Origin: an uncultured Muribaculaceae bacterium
GTDB lineage: Bacteria > Bacteroidota > Bacteroidia > Bacteroidales > Muribaculaceae
DNA length: 64,000 bases
NCBI GenBank assembly: GCA_934675575.1
Contig: CAKUQQ010000002.1
Location: 186,001 to 250,000 of the forward strand
Reading direction: 5' to 3'
Translations under genes and position numbers: made by a program
Notes under the pieces: model-generated
Told to the model about the DNA's origin: nothing
The model's input: only the letters and a program-made list of their open reading frames with translations
Databases searched by the model: none
Shown: positions 54,028-63,234 of the stretch, in pieces
How the letters are laid out: each line of letters opens with the position of its first letter
Position numbering within the stretch: position 1 is the first letter of the stretch

Positions 54028-55525
54028 CTTGGTCTATCTTGTTTGACAACTGCTCTATTTTTTGCTTGTAAAGACTTCTGAAGTGCAGGGCTTGATGCCG
54101 GGTGTCGCCAATCCGCTCAAGCTCGTCGCGGCTCACAGGTTGCCCCACTTCTATGTAAATCTGCCCTTTGTTGAGGTGGTAGGTCTTCTTTTTTAGCACT
54201 TTGTTTGCGCCATACAGATACATGGGCAGCACTTCAAGTCCAAGCTGCTGGGCTATGTAGAACGCCCCTTGATGAAAACGCCCCACGCTGCCGTCGCGTG
54301 AGCGTGTGCCCTCAGGATACACGGCTATGCTGCAACCTCGCTCCACGAGCGACCGTATTTGCGGCATTATGGCGTCCATGCCCTTGGTGGCCGGCAGATA
54401 TTCTGCATTGCGAATCAGCGCGCCATAGCAGGGGTTGTGCCACACCCAGTCGTTGGTGAGAAACACCATGTTGCGCGCCAGTGCAAGCTGGCACATGAGG
54501 TCGAGGTGCGACTGGTGATTGCAGATTATGACGCGTGGTTTGCTGAAGTCGGTGTCGGCAGGCTTGCGGCACACGAATTTTGTGCCGGGAATGCCGTGGG
54601 TGACCATTATGAAGCGTGCCGCCGTGTGAATGAACCGCCGCAGCGTGTCGCGCTTGCGGCTGGTCATGGGACCTGTGTGGGTCTCAAACCACACGATGGG
54701 CATTGTTAGAATGCACGAGTTAATCAGAAAGAACGCTATGGAATAGCCGGTGCGCAGATAGCGCATCATTATGCGCCACAGGCGCAGAGGCAAGCCATAG
54801 ACCACGGCAAGCGCGCACAGCACGGTGTTGAGCATGCTGATGCGGCCAAAGTCGATGGCCGGGCGAAAATGCGACACTCGCTCGGCACGCGGCGGATAAT
54901 ACACCTTGACAGGCACGGTGCATATCTCCACGCCGTGCCACGAGGCAAACACCATAAGTTCCAGCTCGGCCTCATAGCGCGAGGTGAGCAGCGACAGTCC
55001 TTTGAGTTTTTTCAGCGGATATAGGCGATAACCGGTCTGGGTGTCGGGCAAGGCTCTGCCTGTTTGCACCCAAAACCAGAAATTGGAGAACTTGTTGGCG
55101 AAGCTGCTGCCGCCGGTGCGGTCAACTCCGCGCAAGTCGCGGTTGCCCACAATCAGTGTGCCGGGGCGCTCCTGGTTTTTTCCCAGAAATGCTGGAATGT
55201 CGTCGGCAAAATGCTGGCCGTCGGCATCAAGGGTGATGGCGTAAGAGAAGCCGAGCTGCAAGGCGCGCTTGAAGCCGAGTTTCAAGGCATGACCCTTGCC
55301 GCGGTTCTGTGGACACGACACCACGGTTATGCCGTCAATCCCGTTGATAATGTCGGCAGTGCCATCGGTGCAGCCGTCGTCAACCACAATCACATCGCTG
55401 CAGTAGCCGAGCACGCTCTCTATCACCTGCCTTATGGTGGCATGGTTGTTGTAGGTGGGTATCACCACGCAGATGCCTCTGTCGTGCAGGGTGCGGCGCA
55501 CTTGTGCATTGTTGTCGTCGGTCAT
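54020..55525 (-). CDS. Bifunctional GT2 glycosyltransferase / PlsC acyltransferase
   Basis: 501 residues from the ATG at 55525 (MTDDNNAQVR), which forms an ATGA overlap with the upstream stop. The N-terminal half is a family 2 glycosyltransferase (VVIPTYNNHATI, DDGCTDGT, and metal-binding DADGQ). A membrane segment (SIAFFLINSCILTMPIVW) near residue 240 leads to a LPLAT domain with NHQSHLD (the HX4D motif) and YPEGTRSRDG. Such fusions are found in aryl polyene and flexirubin clusters, and could attach a sugar and an acyl chain to the lipid that carries the pigment. Both active sites look intact. Confidence 0.88.
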   Translation of the reverse strand: MTDDNNAQVRRTLHDRGICVVIPTYNNHATIRQVIESVLGYCSDVIVVDDGCTDGTADIINGIDGITVVSCPQNRGKGHALKLGFKRALQLGFSYAITLDADGQHFADDIPAFLGKNQERPGTLIVGNRDLRGVDRTGGSSFANKFSNFWFWVQTGRALPDTQTGYRLYPLKKLKGLSLLTSRYEAELELMVFASWHGVEICTVPVKVYYPPRAERVSHFRPAIDFGRISMLNTVLCALAVVYGLPLRLWRIMMRYLRTGYSIAFFLINSCILTMPIVWFETHTGPMTSRKRDTLRRFIHTAARFIMVTHGIPGTKFVCRKPADTDFSKPRVIICNHQSHLDLMCQLALARNMVFLTNDWVWHNPCYGALIRNAEYLPATKGMDAIMPQIRSLVERGCSIAVYPEGTRSRDGSVGRFHQGAFYIAQQLGLEVLPMYLYGANKVLKKKTYHLNKGQIYIEVGQPVSRDELERIGDTRHQALHFRSLYKQKIEQLSNKIDQDA

Positions 55526-55899
55526 ACTTTGGCGCAAATGATTGAAATTTTGGCTTTAGGCTCACTGTTGGCGGCCATGGTGATTTGGGCTTTGACTTCG
55601 CTGCCCGATGCGAGGCTCTCTATCTTGCCCAGTGTGCATGTTAGCTTGGTGGTTTCCTTTGGTGACACTACCGACAGAAATTTGGCGTTTTTCACTGTCT
55701 TGATGTCGAGTTGCAGTTGCAACGCGTCTTCAAGCAGCTCCTTGCCCATTTGCATGAGGCACACGCCTGGGGTTATCGGTTCGCCCGGAAAGTGAGCCTG
55801 ATAGATGAAGCTGTCGGGGTTTAGCCGCAGTGTGTAGCTGTGGCCGCTGGCAGTGACATCGTGGCTCAATATCGTGTAAAGTTCGTTTGTCAGAATCAT
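55522..55899 (-). CDS. Hot-dog 3-hydroxyacyl-ACP dehydratase, FabZ-like
   Basis: 125 residues with a single hot-dog fold. The motif HFPGEPITPGVCLMQMGKELLE corresponds to the FabZ catalytic HFPGxPxxPG and the helix that follows it; the usual Glu of the second catalytic position appears as Gln/Met here (MQMGKE), so the residue is not certain. It would remove water from the 3-hydroxyacyl-ACP to leave a conjugated double bond in each elongation round. It is the shorter of two dehydratases in the cluster. Confidence 0.8.
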   Translation of the reverse strand: MILTNELYTILSHDVTASGHSYTLRLNPDSFIYQAHFPGEPITPGVCLMQMGKELLEDALQLQLDIKTVKNAKFLSVVSPKETTKLTCTLGKIESLASGSEVKAQITMAANSEPKAKISIICAKV

Positions 55900-55940
55900 T
55901 TCGTTAGTTCAGTCGAAGGAGAGGAGAGTTTGCATAAGGG

Positions 55941-56294
55941 TTATTTAGCAATCAGGTAGCACCCTGCCACAATTAGCAGCACGCCCACCCATTTGAGTGC
56001 CTGCACATCTTCGTGGAGCAGTAGTGCTGCCGCAGCCACCCCAAACACAAAGCTGAGGCTTGTGAGCGGATATGCCACGCTGAGCGGATAGTGCTTGGTG
56101 ACATAGAACCAAAGCAGTGATGCAGAGCCGAAAAGGCAACCGCTGGCGGCAAACTGCCAGTTGAGCAGCACGCTTGTCCAAAACTCGCGTGTCCACCCAA
56201 ATGCTGCCATGCGCGCCAAGGCGATTTTCAGAAACACCTGCGCTCCGGCGAGCATTGCGCTTTGCACTATCATCAGTAAGAGAACTCTCAGCAT
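55941..56294 (-). CDS. Four-helix EamA/SMR-type small membrane transporter
   Basis: 117 residues from the ATG at 56294 (MLRVLLLMIVQSAML), overlapping the upstream stop by 7 bases. Four hydrophobic helices (1-20, 33-53, 60-85, 95-117) and the segment PLSVAYPLTSLSFVFGVAAA match small-multidrug-resistance/EamA half-transporters such as ArnE/ArnF, which flip lipid-linked sugars. In this operon it may flip the glycolipid precursor across the inner membrane. The longer frame up to 56414 is within the preceding gene and is rejected. Confidence 0.8.
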   Translation of the reverse strand: MLRVLLLMIVQSAMLAGAQVFLKIALARMAAFGWTREFWTSVLLNWQFAASGCLFGSASLLWFYVTKHYPLSVAYPLTSLSFVFGVAAAALLLHEDVQALKWVGVLLIVAGCYLIAK

Positions 56295-58057
56295 GTGGTG
56301 AGCAATATTGCTATTGACTTGACAGGAGGCTGGCTCTCGATGCCATGACCGCGAAGCAGCGATGCAAAGAGCGGTGTGGTCTCGTCGTGACACCCCACGA
56401 GCACCGTTTTGCATTGGCCGCTCTTCAGGAGCATGCGCGCGTCACGCATGGCCCATTGCAGCGAGTCGGCACCCTGGGTGTAGGTCACATTGTAGCCGTG
56501 GCAGCCCAGGCGTATGGCTATGTTGCTGCCTATGGTGTTGTGGGTGCTTTGCATGAACAGCGTGGGCTTCAGCATGGCCTCGCCCTCTTCGGTCATTTGC
56601 CGGAGCAGCTTTTCGCTGTTTTCCAAGCAACCGTAGGCAGTGCCGGTTATCACGGCATCGGGGACTGAAATGCCGGCTTGCTGCAAGGCTTGGAGCGACG
56701 CAAGAAGCGAGCTTTTCATGATTTTGCCCATGCGCCGAGCCTCAAGCGGTTTCACATATTGGCTTATTGCTTTTAGCTGGCTCTCGTCGGAGATTTCCAC
56801 TTGTGCTGCCACACGTATGCGGTCGTCGGGCACTTCATTGACAGGTGCGGCCGAGCCGGTGGCGTTGCGCGAAAACAACAGTGCGGTGTCGTTGCCGCCA
56901 AACCCGAATGAATTGCACAGCACATGGTCAAGCTCCACTCCGTTTTTGCCCATGCAGGGTGTTATGCCGTTGGGCATGGGGTGCGACCAGCCGAGGTTGG
57001 CAGGAATGAAATTATGCTGCATGGCAAGCAGGCAAATCACAGCCTCAATGGCTCCGGCTGCGCTTGTGGCGTGGCCGGTGAACCCTTTGGTGCTCGACAC
57101 AGGCGGCATGTTGGCTTCAAACACCCGCATGAGTGCCGCGCTCTCGCTCTGGTCGTTGTTGGGCGTGCCTGTGCCGTGGGCGTTGACATAGCTCACATCA
57201 CCCGGTGTGATGCCGGCTGTGGCAAGTGTGGCTGTCATGGCAAGAAACGCACCCTCGCCGTCAGGCGACGAGGCTGTTTGGTGAAAAGCGTCGCAAGCGT
57301 TGCCGTAGCCTGTGAGATAGGCTTGCACAGCCGCTCCGCGCCTTAATGCCGACTCTTCAGACTCCAGCACCACAAAAGCTGCTCCCTCGCCAAGATTAAG
57401 CCCTGTGCGAGTGGCGTCGAACGGACGGCACTGCTCGTGGTCGAGAATCATGAGCGAGTTGAAGCCGTTGAGGTGGAATCGCGATAGTGCTTCGGTGCCG
57501 CCGGCCACCACTATGTCGGCTTTGCCGGCCTTTATGAGGCGTGCGCCAAGCATCATGGCATTGGCTGCCGAGGAGCACGCCGTGGATATGGTGGTCACAT
57601 CGCAAAACAAGCCGAAATGATTGGCTATGTGGCGCGTGCAGCTACCGCAGTCGTGCTCTTGGAAGAAATCGCAGTCGTCGCCGCTTTCAAGTTTGTTGAA
57701 ATTGGCTTCGGTGAGGTCCATTCCGCCCACCGTGGTGCCTGAAATCAGCACCACGCGCGGCATTGTGCCGCTGCTAAGGCTGCAGGCGGTTATGCCGGCT
57801 TCGTCGAGAGCCTGCTTCACTGCCATTATGCCCATGAGTGTGGTGCGGCTTGCCGTTTCGCTTGCCGGCACACCGGCCAGAGCCTTCATTTGCTCTGCCG
57901 ACAAGTCAACCTCGCCCACAGGAAGCTCCTTGTGGACCGATGGCAGATGCTTCATTGTGGCAATGCCGGAGCGGCCTTGCTGCAGCGATTCGAGCACTTG
58001 TGCCGAATTAAGCCCTATTGCCGACACTATGCCTTTGCCAGTGACAACTATGTTCAT
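56288..58057 (-). CDS. Beta-ketoacyl-ACP synthase with C-terminal half-synthase domain
   Basis: 589 residues. A full KAS II-type domain (1 to about 400) with Cys161 in STACSSA, His294 in NAHGTGTPN and His329 in GFTGHATSAAG catalyses chain elongation. About 180 extra residues (410-589) resemble the N-terminal half of a second synthase (GTAYGCLENSEKLL, FMQSTHNTIGSNIAIRLGCHGYNVTYTQGADSLQWAM) but have Thr/Tyr where the Cys should be. This fits a chain-length-factor-like (Ketoacyl-synt_2) domain fused to the active enzyme. Usual aryl polyene clusters encode this factor separately. The acyl carrier protein gene lies 49 bases upstream. Confidence 0.9.
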   Translation of the reverse strand: MNIVVTGKGIVSAIGLNSAQVLESLQQGRSGIATMKHLPSVHKELPVGEVDLSAEQMKALAGVPASETASRTTLMGIMAVKQALDEAGITACSLSSGTMPRVVLISGTTVGGMDLTEANFNKLESGDDCDFFQEHDCGSCTRHIANHFGLFCDVTTISTACSSAANAMMLGARLIKAGKADIVVAGGTEALSRFHLNGFNSLMILDHEQCRPFDATRTGLNLGEGAAFVVLESEESALRRGAAVQAYLTGYGNACDAFHQTASSPDGEGAFLAMTATLATAGITPGDVSYVNAHGTGTPNNDQSESAALMRVFEANMPPVSSTKGFTGHATSAAGAIEAVICLLAMQHNFIPANLGWSHPMPNGITPCMGKNGVELDHVLCNSFGFGGNDTALLFSRNATGSAAPVNEVPDDRIRVAAQVEISDESQLKAISQYVKPLEARRMGKIMKSSLLASLQALQQAGISVPDAVITGTAYGCLENSEKLLRQMTEEGEAMLKPTLFMQSTHNTIGSNIAIRLGCHGYNVTYTQGADSLQWAMRDARMLLKSGQCKTVLVGCHDETTPLFASLLRGHGIESQPPVKSIAILLTTC

Positions 58058-58106
58058 AAGCGGTTGTTGTGAGAGTTGATGTTTTGGGGAGAGAAATGGC
58101 TGAGGG

Positions 58107-58364
58107 TCATTTCTTGCGGTTTTTGCTCACATAGTCGGCTATCGAGGCAACGCTTTTGAAAATGGCCTTGCCTTCGGCAGGATTGGCGAGCTTTATGCCA
58201 TATTGTTTCTCAAGAAGAACAATAAGCTCAAGTGCGTCGATTGAGTCAAGTCCCAGACCGTCGCCAAACAGCGGGGCGTTGGCATCGATTTCGTCGGGTG
58301 TCATTTCCTCAAGGTTAAGCGCGTCGATAATTTGTTCTTTGAGTTGTTGTATCAAGTCTTCCAT
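58107..58364 (-). CDS. Acyl carrier protein, copy 2
   Basis: 85 residues. The phosphopantetheine site is Ser41 in GLGLDSIDALELIVLLE, a textbook ACP motif. It lies between the two ketosynthase genes and is the likely carrier of the growing polyene chain. Confidence 0.92.
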   Translation of the reverse strand: MEDLIQQLKEQIIDALNLEEMTPDEIDANAPLFGDGLGLDSIDALELIVLLEKQYGIKLANPAEGKAIFKSVASIADYVSKNRKK

Positions 58365-58375
58365 ATTATGCTAAA

Positions 58376-60073
58376 TTATTGAATTTCAAAAATTGATAAG
58401 TCTGCCGTGAAGTTCTGGTCATCGGCATATTCAAGCCAGCCGCCCATTATGCTGCGAGTGGTGGCATCGGCTGCTGTGGCTTGCATCACTTGGCGCATCA
58501 AAGCGTCGTCGCGGTGCGGAATGACGTAAAATGCCGTTTCGCCGTGCAGCTGGTTGCGTATGGCTATTTCGCCAGTAACAATGTTGGGCAGCGTATAGAC
58601 GAAAAGCGACGGACTTGGGAAAAAGTCGTCGTGGTGGGCTATGGATTCAAAATAGGCTTTGTCGGCATTGAGTGACGAGAGACTGTTGAAAAACACAACA
58701 GCACGGTCGTCACGCTCCACAAATCGCTCTGCGCCCTCGGCTTGCAGCAGCAACTCCGAAGCAATGAAGCCGAGACGGCACAGCTTGTCCATTTTGTAAT
58801 ATTTAGGGTAATTGCCAACGTGGCGCTTATAGAGCCATGTGAGCAGTTGGCCGGGGGTGGCGCCGGTTGGGAGCGAAGTGCCGTTGGTGGTAACACCGCT
58901 TGGCGTTATCGTCACACGGTGGGTGGCTTTGAGCTGTCGTGGCTGCAAATCAGTGTGGCTTTCAGAGCAGTTGCCCTTGGCAACAAGAGCTGCCGCATTG
59001 CAGCCTCCGAAGCCCGACAGCGTTTTGACAAAAGCCGATTTGTCGGTGCTTGTGTTGTTTGCCGACAAATTCACCTTGCCCGACACTCCAAGTTCCTCAA
59101 AGCCTCTGGTGGCAAGCACTGTGTGGTCGTCTGCCGCCTTGATTGAGATTATGGTTTCAAGAATTCCGGCAGCACCGAGCGTGTGCCCGAAGTAGCCTTT
59201 AAGCGAGTTTGCCGGCACGTTGGAAAGACCGGCACGCTCCATGGCCACCGACTCCATTTGGTCGTTAAACAGGGTGGCTGTGCCGTGCAGGTTGACAAAA
59301 GCCAAGTCTTTGGCAGCGGTGTGCTGCATGATGTGCTCCAGGCACAGGTATTGGCCTTCGGCTTTTTTCGACGGAGCGCTGATGTGGAAAGCATCGTTGC
59401 GCACAGCTCCGCCACACACACGCCACCCGGCTGCACTGGCATTATTGGCGGCAAGAACCATAGTGGCCACAGCATCGCCAAGGTTGAGCCCCATGCGCTC
59501 CATGTCGAAAGGTCGGCACTGCTGTGGCGACAAGGCTTTGAGCGACTGGAAGCCCGACACCACAAAGCGGCCTATGTCGTCGATGCCGCACACCACGGCA
59601 TAGTCATATTGCCCTTGCGATAGCAACCTGTCGGCGAGGATTATTGCCGACAAGCCCGAAATGCAGGCATTGCAAACCACTATGGGTGTGGATTTCATGC
59701 CAAGGTGCGCTGCTATGCGTGCAGCGCTCTCGCCTATATGCACGTTGCCCGACGGTGCGGCTATCTGCTCTATGTTGCCCTTGGTGGTGCTCAAAATCAG
59801 AACTACGCGGTTGTCGGTCAAGTCAATGGTGGTTGCCTCTACAGCCTTTGTGACCGATGTCACCACCTTTGCCTCGAAATGCGATAGTCCTGCCACGGCT
59901 ATGGCAGTGCGCTGCTGTGGTGTGAGCATGGAAGCCACAAAATCTTCCTTTATGCCAATTTCGGTGCAGCTATGTGCGGCAAGAGCCGTTTTGCCGGCTT
60001 TTACAGCGAAGTAGTTGGCAAGTGAGGTGTCGCCAAGCGGTGATATTATGTTGTCGGCTATGATGTGCGACAT
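58376..60073 (-). CDS. Beta-ketoacyl synthase, second, with C-terminal half-synthase domain
   Basis: 565 residues from the ATG at 60073 (MSHIIADNIISPLGD), 7 bases after the thioesterase stop; the frame is open further upstream only within that gene. Active-site residues are Cys137 in NACISG, His263 in NLHGTAT and His297 in KGYFGHTLGAAG. The Cys context is not the usual TACSS, so substrate choice may differ. About 150 C-terminal residues (AYFESIAHHDDFFPSPSLFV, LPNIVTGEIAIRNQLHGETA) again look like half a synthase without Cys. It may extend the aryl starter in the first rounds or pair with the other synthase. Confidence 0.87.
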   Translation of the reverse strand: MSHIIADNIISPLGDTSLANYFAVKAGKTALAAHSCTEIGIKEDFVASMLTPQQRTAIAVAGLSHFEAKVVTSVTKAVEATTIDLTDNRVVLILSTTKGNIEQIAAPSGNVHIGESAARIAAHLGMKSTPIVVCNACISGLSAIILADRLLSQGQYDYAVVCGIDDIGRFVVSGFQSLKALSPQQCRPFDMERMGLNLGDAVATMVLAANNASAAGWRVCGGAVRNDAFHISAPSKKAEGQYLCLEHIMQHTAAKDLAFVNLHGTATLFNDQMESVAMERAGLSNVPANSLKGYFGHTLGAAGILETIISIKAADDHTVLATRGFEELGVSGKVNLSANNTSTDKSAFVKTLSGFGGCNAAALVAKGNCSESHTDLQPRQLKATHRVTITPSGVTTNGTSLPTGATPGQLLTWLYKRHVGNYPKYYKMDKLCRLGFIASELLLQAEGAERFVERDDRAVVFFNSLSSLNADKAYFESIAHHDDFFPSPSLFVYTLPNIVTGEIAIRNQLHGETAFYVIPHRDDALMRQVMQATAADATTRSIMGGWLEYADDQNFTADLSIFEIQ

Positions 60074-60080
60074 GGTGCCG

Positions 60081-60497
60081 TTATATCTGTTTCCAACGCT
60101 TTTTCCATTCGGAATAGAACTCCGGGTTGTCCCACACAAGCTGATAATCGGTGTCCATGAACACTTGCACTGAGTGGCCTGTGGCCATGAGTTCGTCGGT
60201 TTCGGGGTCATGTATTTCGTAGTCGAACACAATCTTGGCTGCCTCGGTGGGGCGATATGTAATGTCGATGCGTGGCTTCATGCCGTAGCGAATGGGGCGC
60301 TTGTAGTGAAAAGTGAGTTCCACGAGCGGAGCAAAATAGCCGTGGTCGCGAAAACTCATGTATTCCAGGCCATATTTTGCACCAAAGGCCTCGCGTGCGT
60401 CCTCAAAATAAAGGGGGTAGGAACCATGCCACACAACGTTCATGGAGTCAACCTCGCTAAAGCGCACTTCAAATTGTTTGGAAGCTTTGAGTTCCAT
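60081..60497 (-). CDS. Acyl-CoA/ACP thioesterase, 4-hydroxybenzoyl-CoA type hot-dog
   Basis: 138 residues from the ATG at 60497 (MELKASKQFEVRF). The motif FSEVDSMNVVWHGSYPLYFEDAREAF contains the catalytic Asp of the 4HBT family and the conserved aromatic/His positions. The protein is a single hot-dog fold, acting as a tetramer in relatives. It may release mis-loaded chains or the finished polyene acid. The frame upstream to 60575 overlaps the dehydratase gene and is rejected. Confidence 0.87.
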   Translation of the reverse strand: MELKASKQFEVRFSEVDSMNVVWHGSYPLYFEDAREAFGAKYGLEYMSFRDHGYFAPLVELTFHYKRPIRYGMKPRIDITYRPTEAAKIVFDYEIHDPETDELMATGHSVQVFMDTDYQLVWDNPEFYSEWKKRWKQI

Positions 60498-60517
60498 TTT
60501 CGTTAATTCGTTTCTTG

Positions 60518-60973
60518 TTATTGCTTTTTGACAGCTATTTTTATCTCCGAGGTTGCAATCACCTCGTCGCCGCACTTCACGGTGGCTTGTGCCAGAGTCA
60601 TGCCAAACACTTCCTCCACCACTTCCACTGCGGTGGTGATGGTTTGCCCCACAAGAGGGTGACGAAGCACCTCAAAATTGCGCACGGCTCCTATGAAGCC
60701 TATTTGCACTGCGGTTTTGAGAATGTATTTGTTGATGTAGCCAAGCCTGGCGGCACACGTTTGCGCCACGTTTTCCACAAGCCCTGTGGTGGAAAATGCG
60801 CCATTGTCGGCAAATATGTTGTCGTTGCCTATGGTGGTTTCGGTCACGGTGAGGCGATTGTCGAAGTGGGTGAGCCGTCCTATCATCACAAAAGGCTCTT
60901 GCTGCGGCAGGAGGCCGTGAATGTCGATAGAGGCGACGCTTTGGTCAGATGGAGCTTCAACGTCAAAAGTCAT
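60518..60973 (-). CDS. Hot-dog dehydratase, ApeP-like
   Basis: 151 residues from the ATG at 60973, overlapping the upstream stop by one base (TAATG). The sequence LLPQQEPFVMIGRL and GLVENVAQTCAARLG matches the ApeP/FabA-like 3-hydroxyacyl-ACP dehydratases of aryl polyene clusters: the first segment corresponds to the His-bearing LPHR/HR-P-M region, with Gln in place of His here, and the second carries the conserved Glu. The replacement may matter for activity. It works with the shorter dehydratase at 55522. Confidence 0.82.
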   Translation of the reverse strand: MTFDVEAPSDQSVASIDIHGLLPQQEPFVMIGRLTHFDNRLTVTETTIGNDNIFADNGAFSTTGLVENVAQTCAARLGYINKYILKTAVQIGFIGAVRNFEVLRHPLVGQTITTAVEVVEEVFGMTLAQATVKCGDEVIATSEIKIAVKKQ

Positions 60974-61854
60974 TAGTCCCAAAATTCATAATAATTATAC
61001 CATTGAGCAGGATAAAGTGTGAGCAAGCGCTCGAGTTCGGCAACATAGGCGGTGGCAAGCTGCCGCATCTGCTCTTGCCGCGGAGCGGCTTTGTCGTAGT
61101 CGAGCGGCGTGACAAACACCGTGTAGCCAGTGGCCGATGTTTTCATCACATTCACCGCAAGCACGCTGAGGCCACGCATGGTGGCCATTTGAAACGGCCC
61201 TGCCGGAAATTTTGCCTTTTTGCCGAGAAACGTGACTTCTATGCTCTTGGAAGAGCCAAAGATGCGATCGGCAGGCAAGCTCACGCACTCACCGGCAGCC
61301 AGAGCCGCATTTAGCTCAAAAAGATGCGACATGTCGGGCTTGATGGTTATCAGGCGTATGTTGTCTTTGCTCAAAATCTTGTTGCGCTCTTCCATCACGG
61401 TGGGCTTTTCGCCGCCATATACCAGCGCATTGAAGCGTTTGTGCTTGGCTGTGAGTGAATAGCCGGCAATCTCGTAGTTGCCTATGTGGGCACTTAGCTG
61501 CACGAAAGCCTCGTTGCGACATTCGAGCTGCTGGTAGTGTTCGAGTCCCACAATGCTTAGTTTGAACCGCTTGCCTGCCCACATGGCAAACTTATCGACC
61601 ACAACTTGGCCGAAGCAGCAATGGTTGACGTAGGCCATGACAAGTGATTTTGCCACCGAGTAGCCACACCGCCGGCGGAAATAGTGATAGATGATTTTGC
61701 CGCTTGGGCGAAGAAGCAGGCACACCGGAATCACGCACACATTCGTAAAGGCATAGACAGCGCGCACAGGGGCGTGGCGCAGAAGCCTGATTAGGGTGTG
61801 GTGCATGTAGCTGCTGCCGTATGTGGTGCCGGCCCACTTCTTGTCTGGAGTCAT
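60973..61854 (-). CDS. LpxL-like (lysophospholipid) acyltransferase
   Basis: 293 residues of the lipid A biosynthesis acyltransferase family. The catalytic motif is HIGNYE (HX4[D/E]) in VQLSAHIGNYEIAG; a membrane segment (VYAFTNVCVIPVCLLL) is near the N-terminus, as usual. It probably transfers the finished polyene acyl chain from ACP to a lipid acceptor, as LpxL-like enzymes do with fatty acids. It overlaps the acyl carrier protein gene by 4 bases (ATGA), suggesting that the two work together. Confidence 0.9.
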   Translation of the reverse strand: MTPDKKWAGTTYGSSYMHHTLIRLLRHAPVRAVYAFTNVCVIPVCLLLRPSGKIIYHYFRRRCGYSVAKSLVMAYVNHCCFGQVVVDKFAMWAGKRFKLSIVGLEHYQQLECRNEAFVQLSAHIGNYEIAGYSLTAKHKRFNALVYGGEKPTVMEERNKILSKDNIRLITIKPDMSHLFELNAALAAGECVSLPADRIFGSSKSIEVTFLGKKAKFPAGPFQMATMRGLSVLAVNVMKTSATGYTVFVTPLDYDKAAPRQEQMRQLATAYVAELERLLTLYPAQWYNYYEFWD

Positions 61855-62093
61855 TTTACCTTGCTCTCTATGTAGTCGCAGAATTGCTTGAGGGTTGTAA
61901 CGCCTTGCATTTCCTCTGGTTTGATTTTGAAACCGAAATTCTTTTCGACAATCACCACGATGTCAACGAAGTCGAGGCTGTCGATGCCCATGTCTTCTTT
62001 GAGTCGCGCGTCGTCAAAAATTTTGTCTTCGTCAATTTCGAGGTCTTCAATCAGGAAATTGCGTACTTTATCTTCAATCTGTTTTCTGTCCAT
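61851..62093 (-). CDS. Acyl carrier protein, copy 3
   Basis: 80 residues. The phosphopantetheine site is Ser39 in EDMGIDSLDFVDIVV. Its stop overlaps the start of the LpxL-like acyltransferase gene, so it may be the donor for that step. Confidence 0.92.
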   Translation of the reverse strand: MDRKQIEDKVRNFLIEDLEIDEDKIFDDARLKEDMGIDSLDFVDIVVIVEKNFGFKIKPEEMQGVTTLKQFCDYIESKVK

Positions 62094-62104
62094 TTTATTT
62101 GTTG

Positions 62105-63202
62105 TTATTTGTCCTTTTTAATTTCAAGAATTGTGTGGCCTTGGCCTATGCCGTCGTGGACGGCTACCACATGAAGCCCTGCGCGCTCTATTTGGCGCAT
62201 CATGTCGGCGGAGTGATACATCTTGCTGTTGCCGTTGGCCATGACGGTGAAATACACGCTCGTCATGGTGAGGCACAAGGCTGCCGGCTCATATTTCTGC
62301 CTGTCCCAGAAAGTTTCCATCACATAGAGTGTGGTGTGGGGTGTCATCACTTGCGCAGCCTTGCACAATATGGTGAATATTTCGTCTTCGGAGAAGCAGT
62401 CGAGAAATTGGCTCATCAATATTGCGTCCCACCTCCCTGTTGGCAGTGAGCTTGAGGGGTCGAGCACATTGGTGGCAATGCCCGATATGCGCTCGGCTCC
62501 GTCGTGGTCGGCTATGTTGCGCTGCATCAGTCCTATCTGTCCTGGCAGGTCCACAATGGTGACTTGCACCTGCGGGTCGTGCTGCACGCAGCGCAGTGCA
62601 AAACGGCCTGTGTTGCCGCCTACGTCCATAATGCGCTTGGGGCTGCCGGCAAACACGGTGTCGATTACCGTGTCGAATGAATGGTCGCTATAGAAATGGT
62701 CGAATCCAAACCAGCTGTCTTGCACCTGCTTGTCGAGTTTCGACAACCCTTCGTAAATCGTGGACCAGCTGCCAAGCGTTTTCAACCCTTCGGGCTTGCC
62801 GTGGAGCAAAGCCTCGTCGAGATGAAACATACCCTTGTAGTTAACGTCGTGGTTGAAGTCGGTGTTGACACGTGTGGCAGGGTCGTTGAGAAAAAACCAC
62901 CCTGTTTTCGACAGCGTGTAGCGGTCGCTTTCAGGGTCGATGAGAATGGTGCCGGCGCTAAGCGAGGCTTCGAGCAAAATCTTCAGCGCATAGGTTGAGA
63001 GATTGGTCTTTTGCTGCAGCTCGTCGATTGTGAGTCCGTTGAGGCTGTCGCGGAGCATGTCGAATATGCCGAATTTGAGCATAACCCTCGACACTTGGAA
63101 TATGACAGGTGCCCAGGCGATGAATTCGGCTTGGCGTTGTGCTTCGCGTGCCGACAGCGTCTCGTGCGTGTAGCGGTCAGCTATGGATTTCGAGAATTTC
63201 AT
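62105..63202 (-). CDS. SAM-dependent O-methyltransferase (family 2, aryl polyene type)
   Basis: 365 residues from the ATG at 63202 (MKFSKSIADRYTHE). An N-terminal winged-helix dimerisation domain (LTIDELQQKTNLSTYALKILLEA) precedes the methyltransferase domain with motif I DVGGNTGRFAL, then TIVDLPGQIG (acidic loop) and a later acid in FLDCFSEDEI. It is likely to methylate the phenol of the aryl head group or the C-methyl position of the aryl ring. It lies 32 bases after the outer-membrane protein gene and 11 bases before the ACP gene. Confidence 0.88.
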   Translation of the reverse strand: MKFSKSIADRYTHETLSAREAQRQAEFIAWAPVIFQVSRVMLKFGIFDMLRDSLNGLTIDELQQKTNLSTYALKILLEASLSAGTILIDPESDRYTLSKTGWFFLNDPATRVNTDFNHDVNYKGMFHLDEALLHGKPEGLKTLGSWSTIYEGLSKLDKQVQDSWFGFDHFYSDHSFDTVIDTVFAGSPKRIMDVGGNTGRFALRCVQHDPQVQVTIVDLPGQIGLMQRNIADHDGAERISGIATNVLDPSSSLPTGRWDAILMSQFLDCFSEDEIFTILCKAAQVMTPHTTLYVMETFWDRQKYEPAALCLTMTSVYFTVMANGNSKMYHSADMMRQIERAGLHVVAVHDGIGQGHTILEIKKDK

Positions 63203-63234
63203 GCTTTTGTTTTTGTTGTTTGGGAGCAAAGAAG

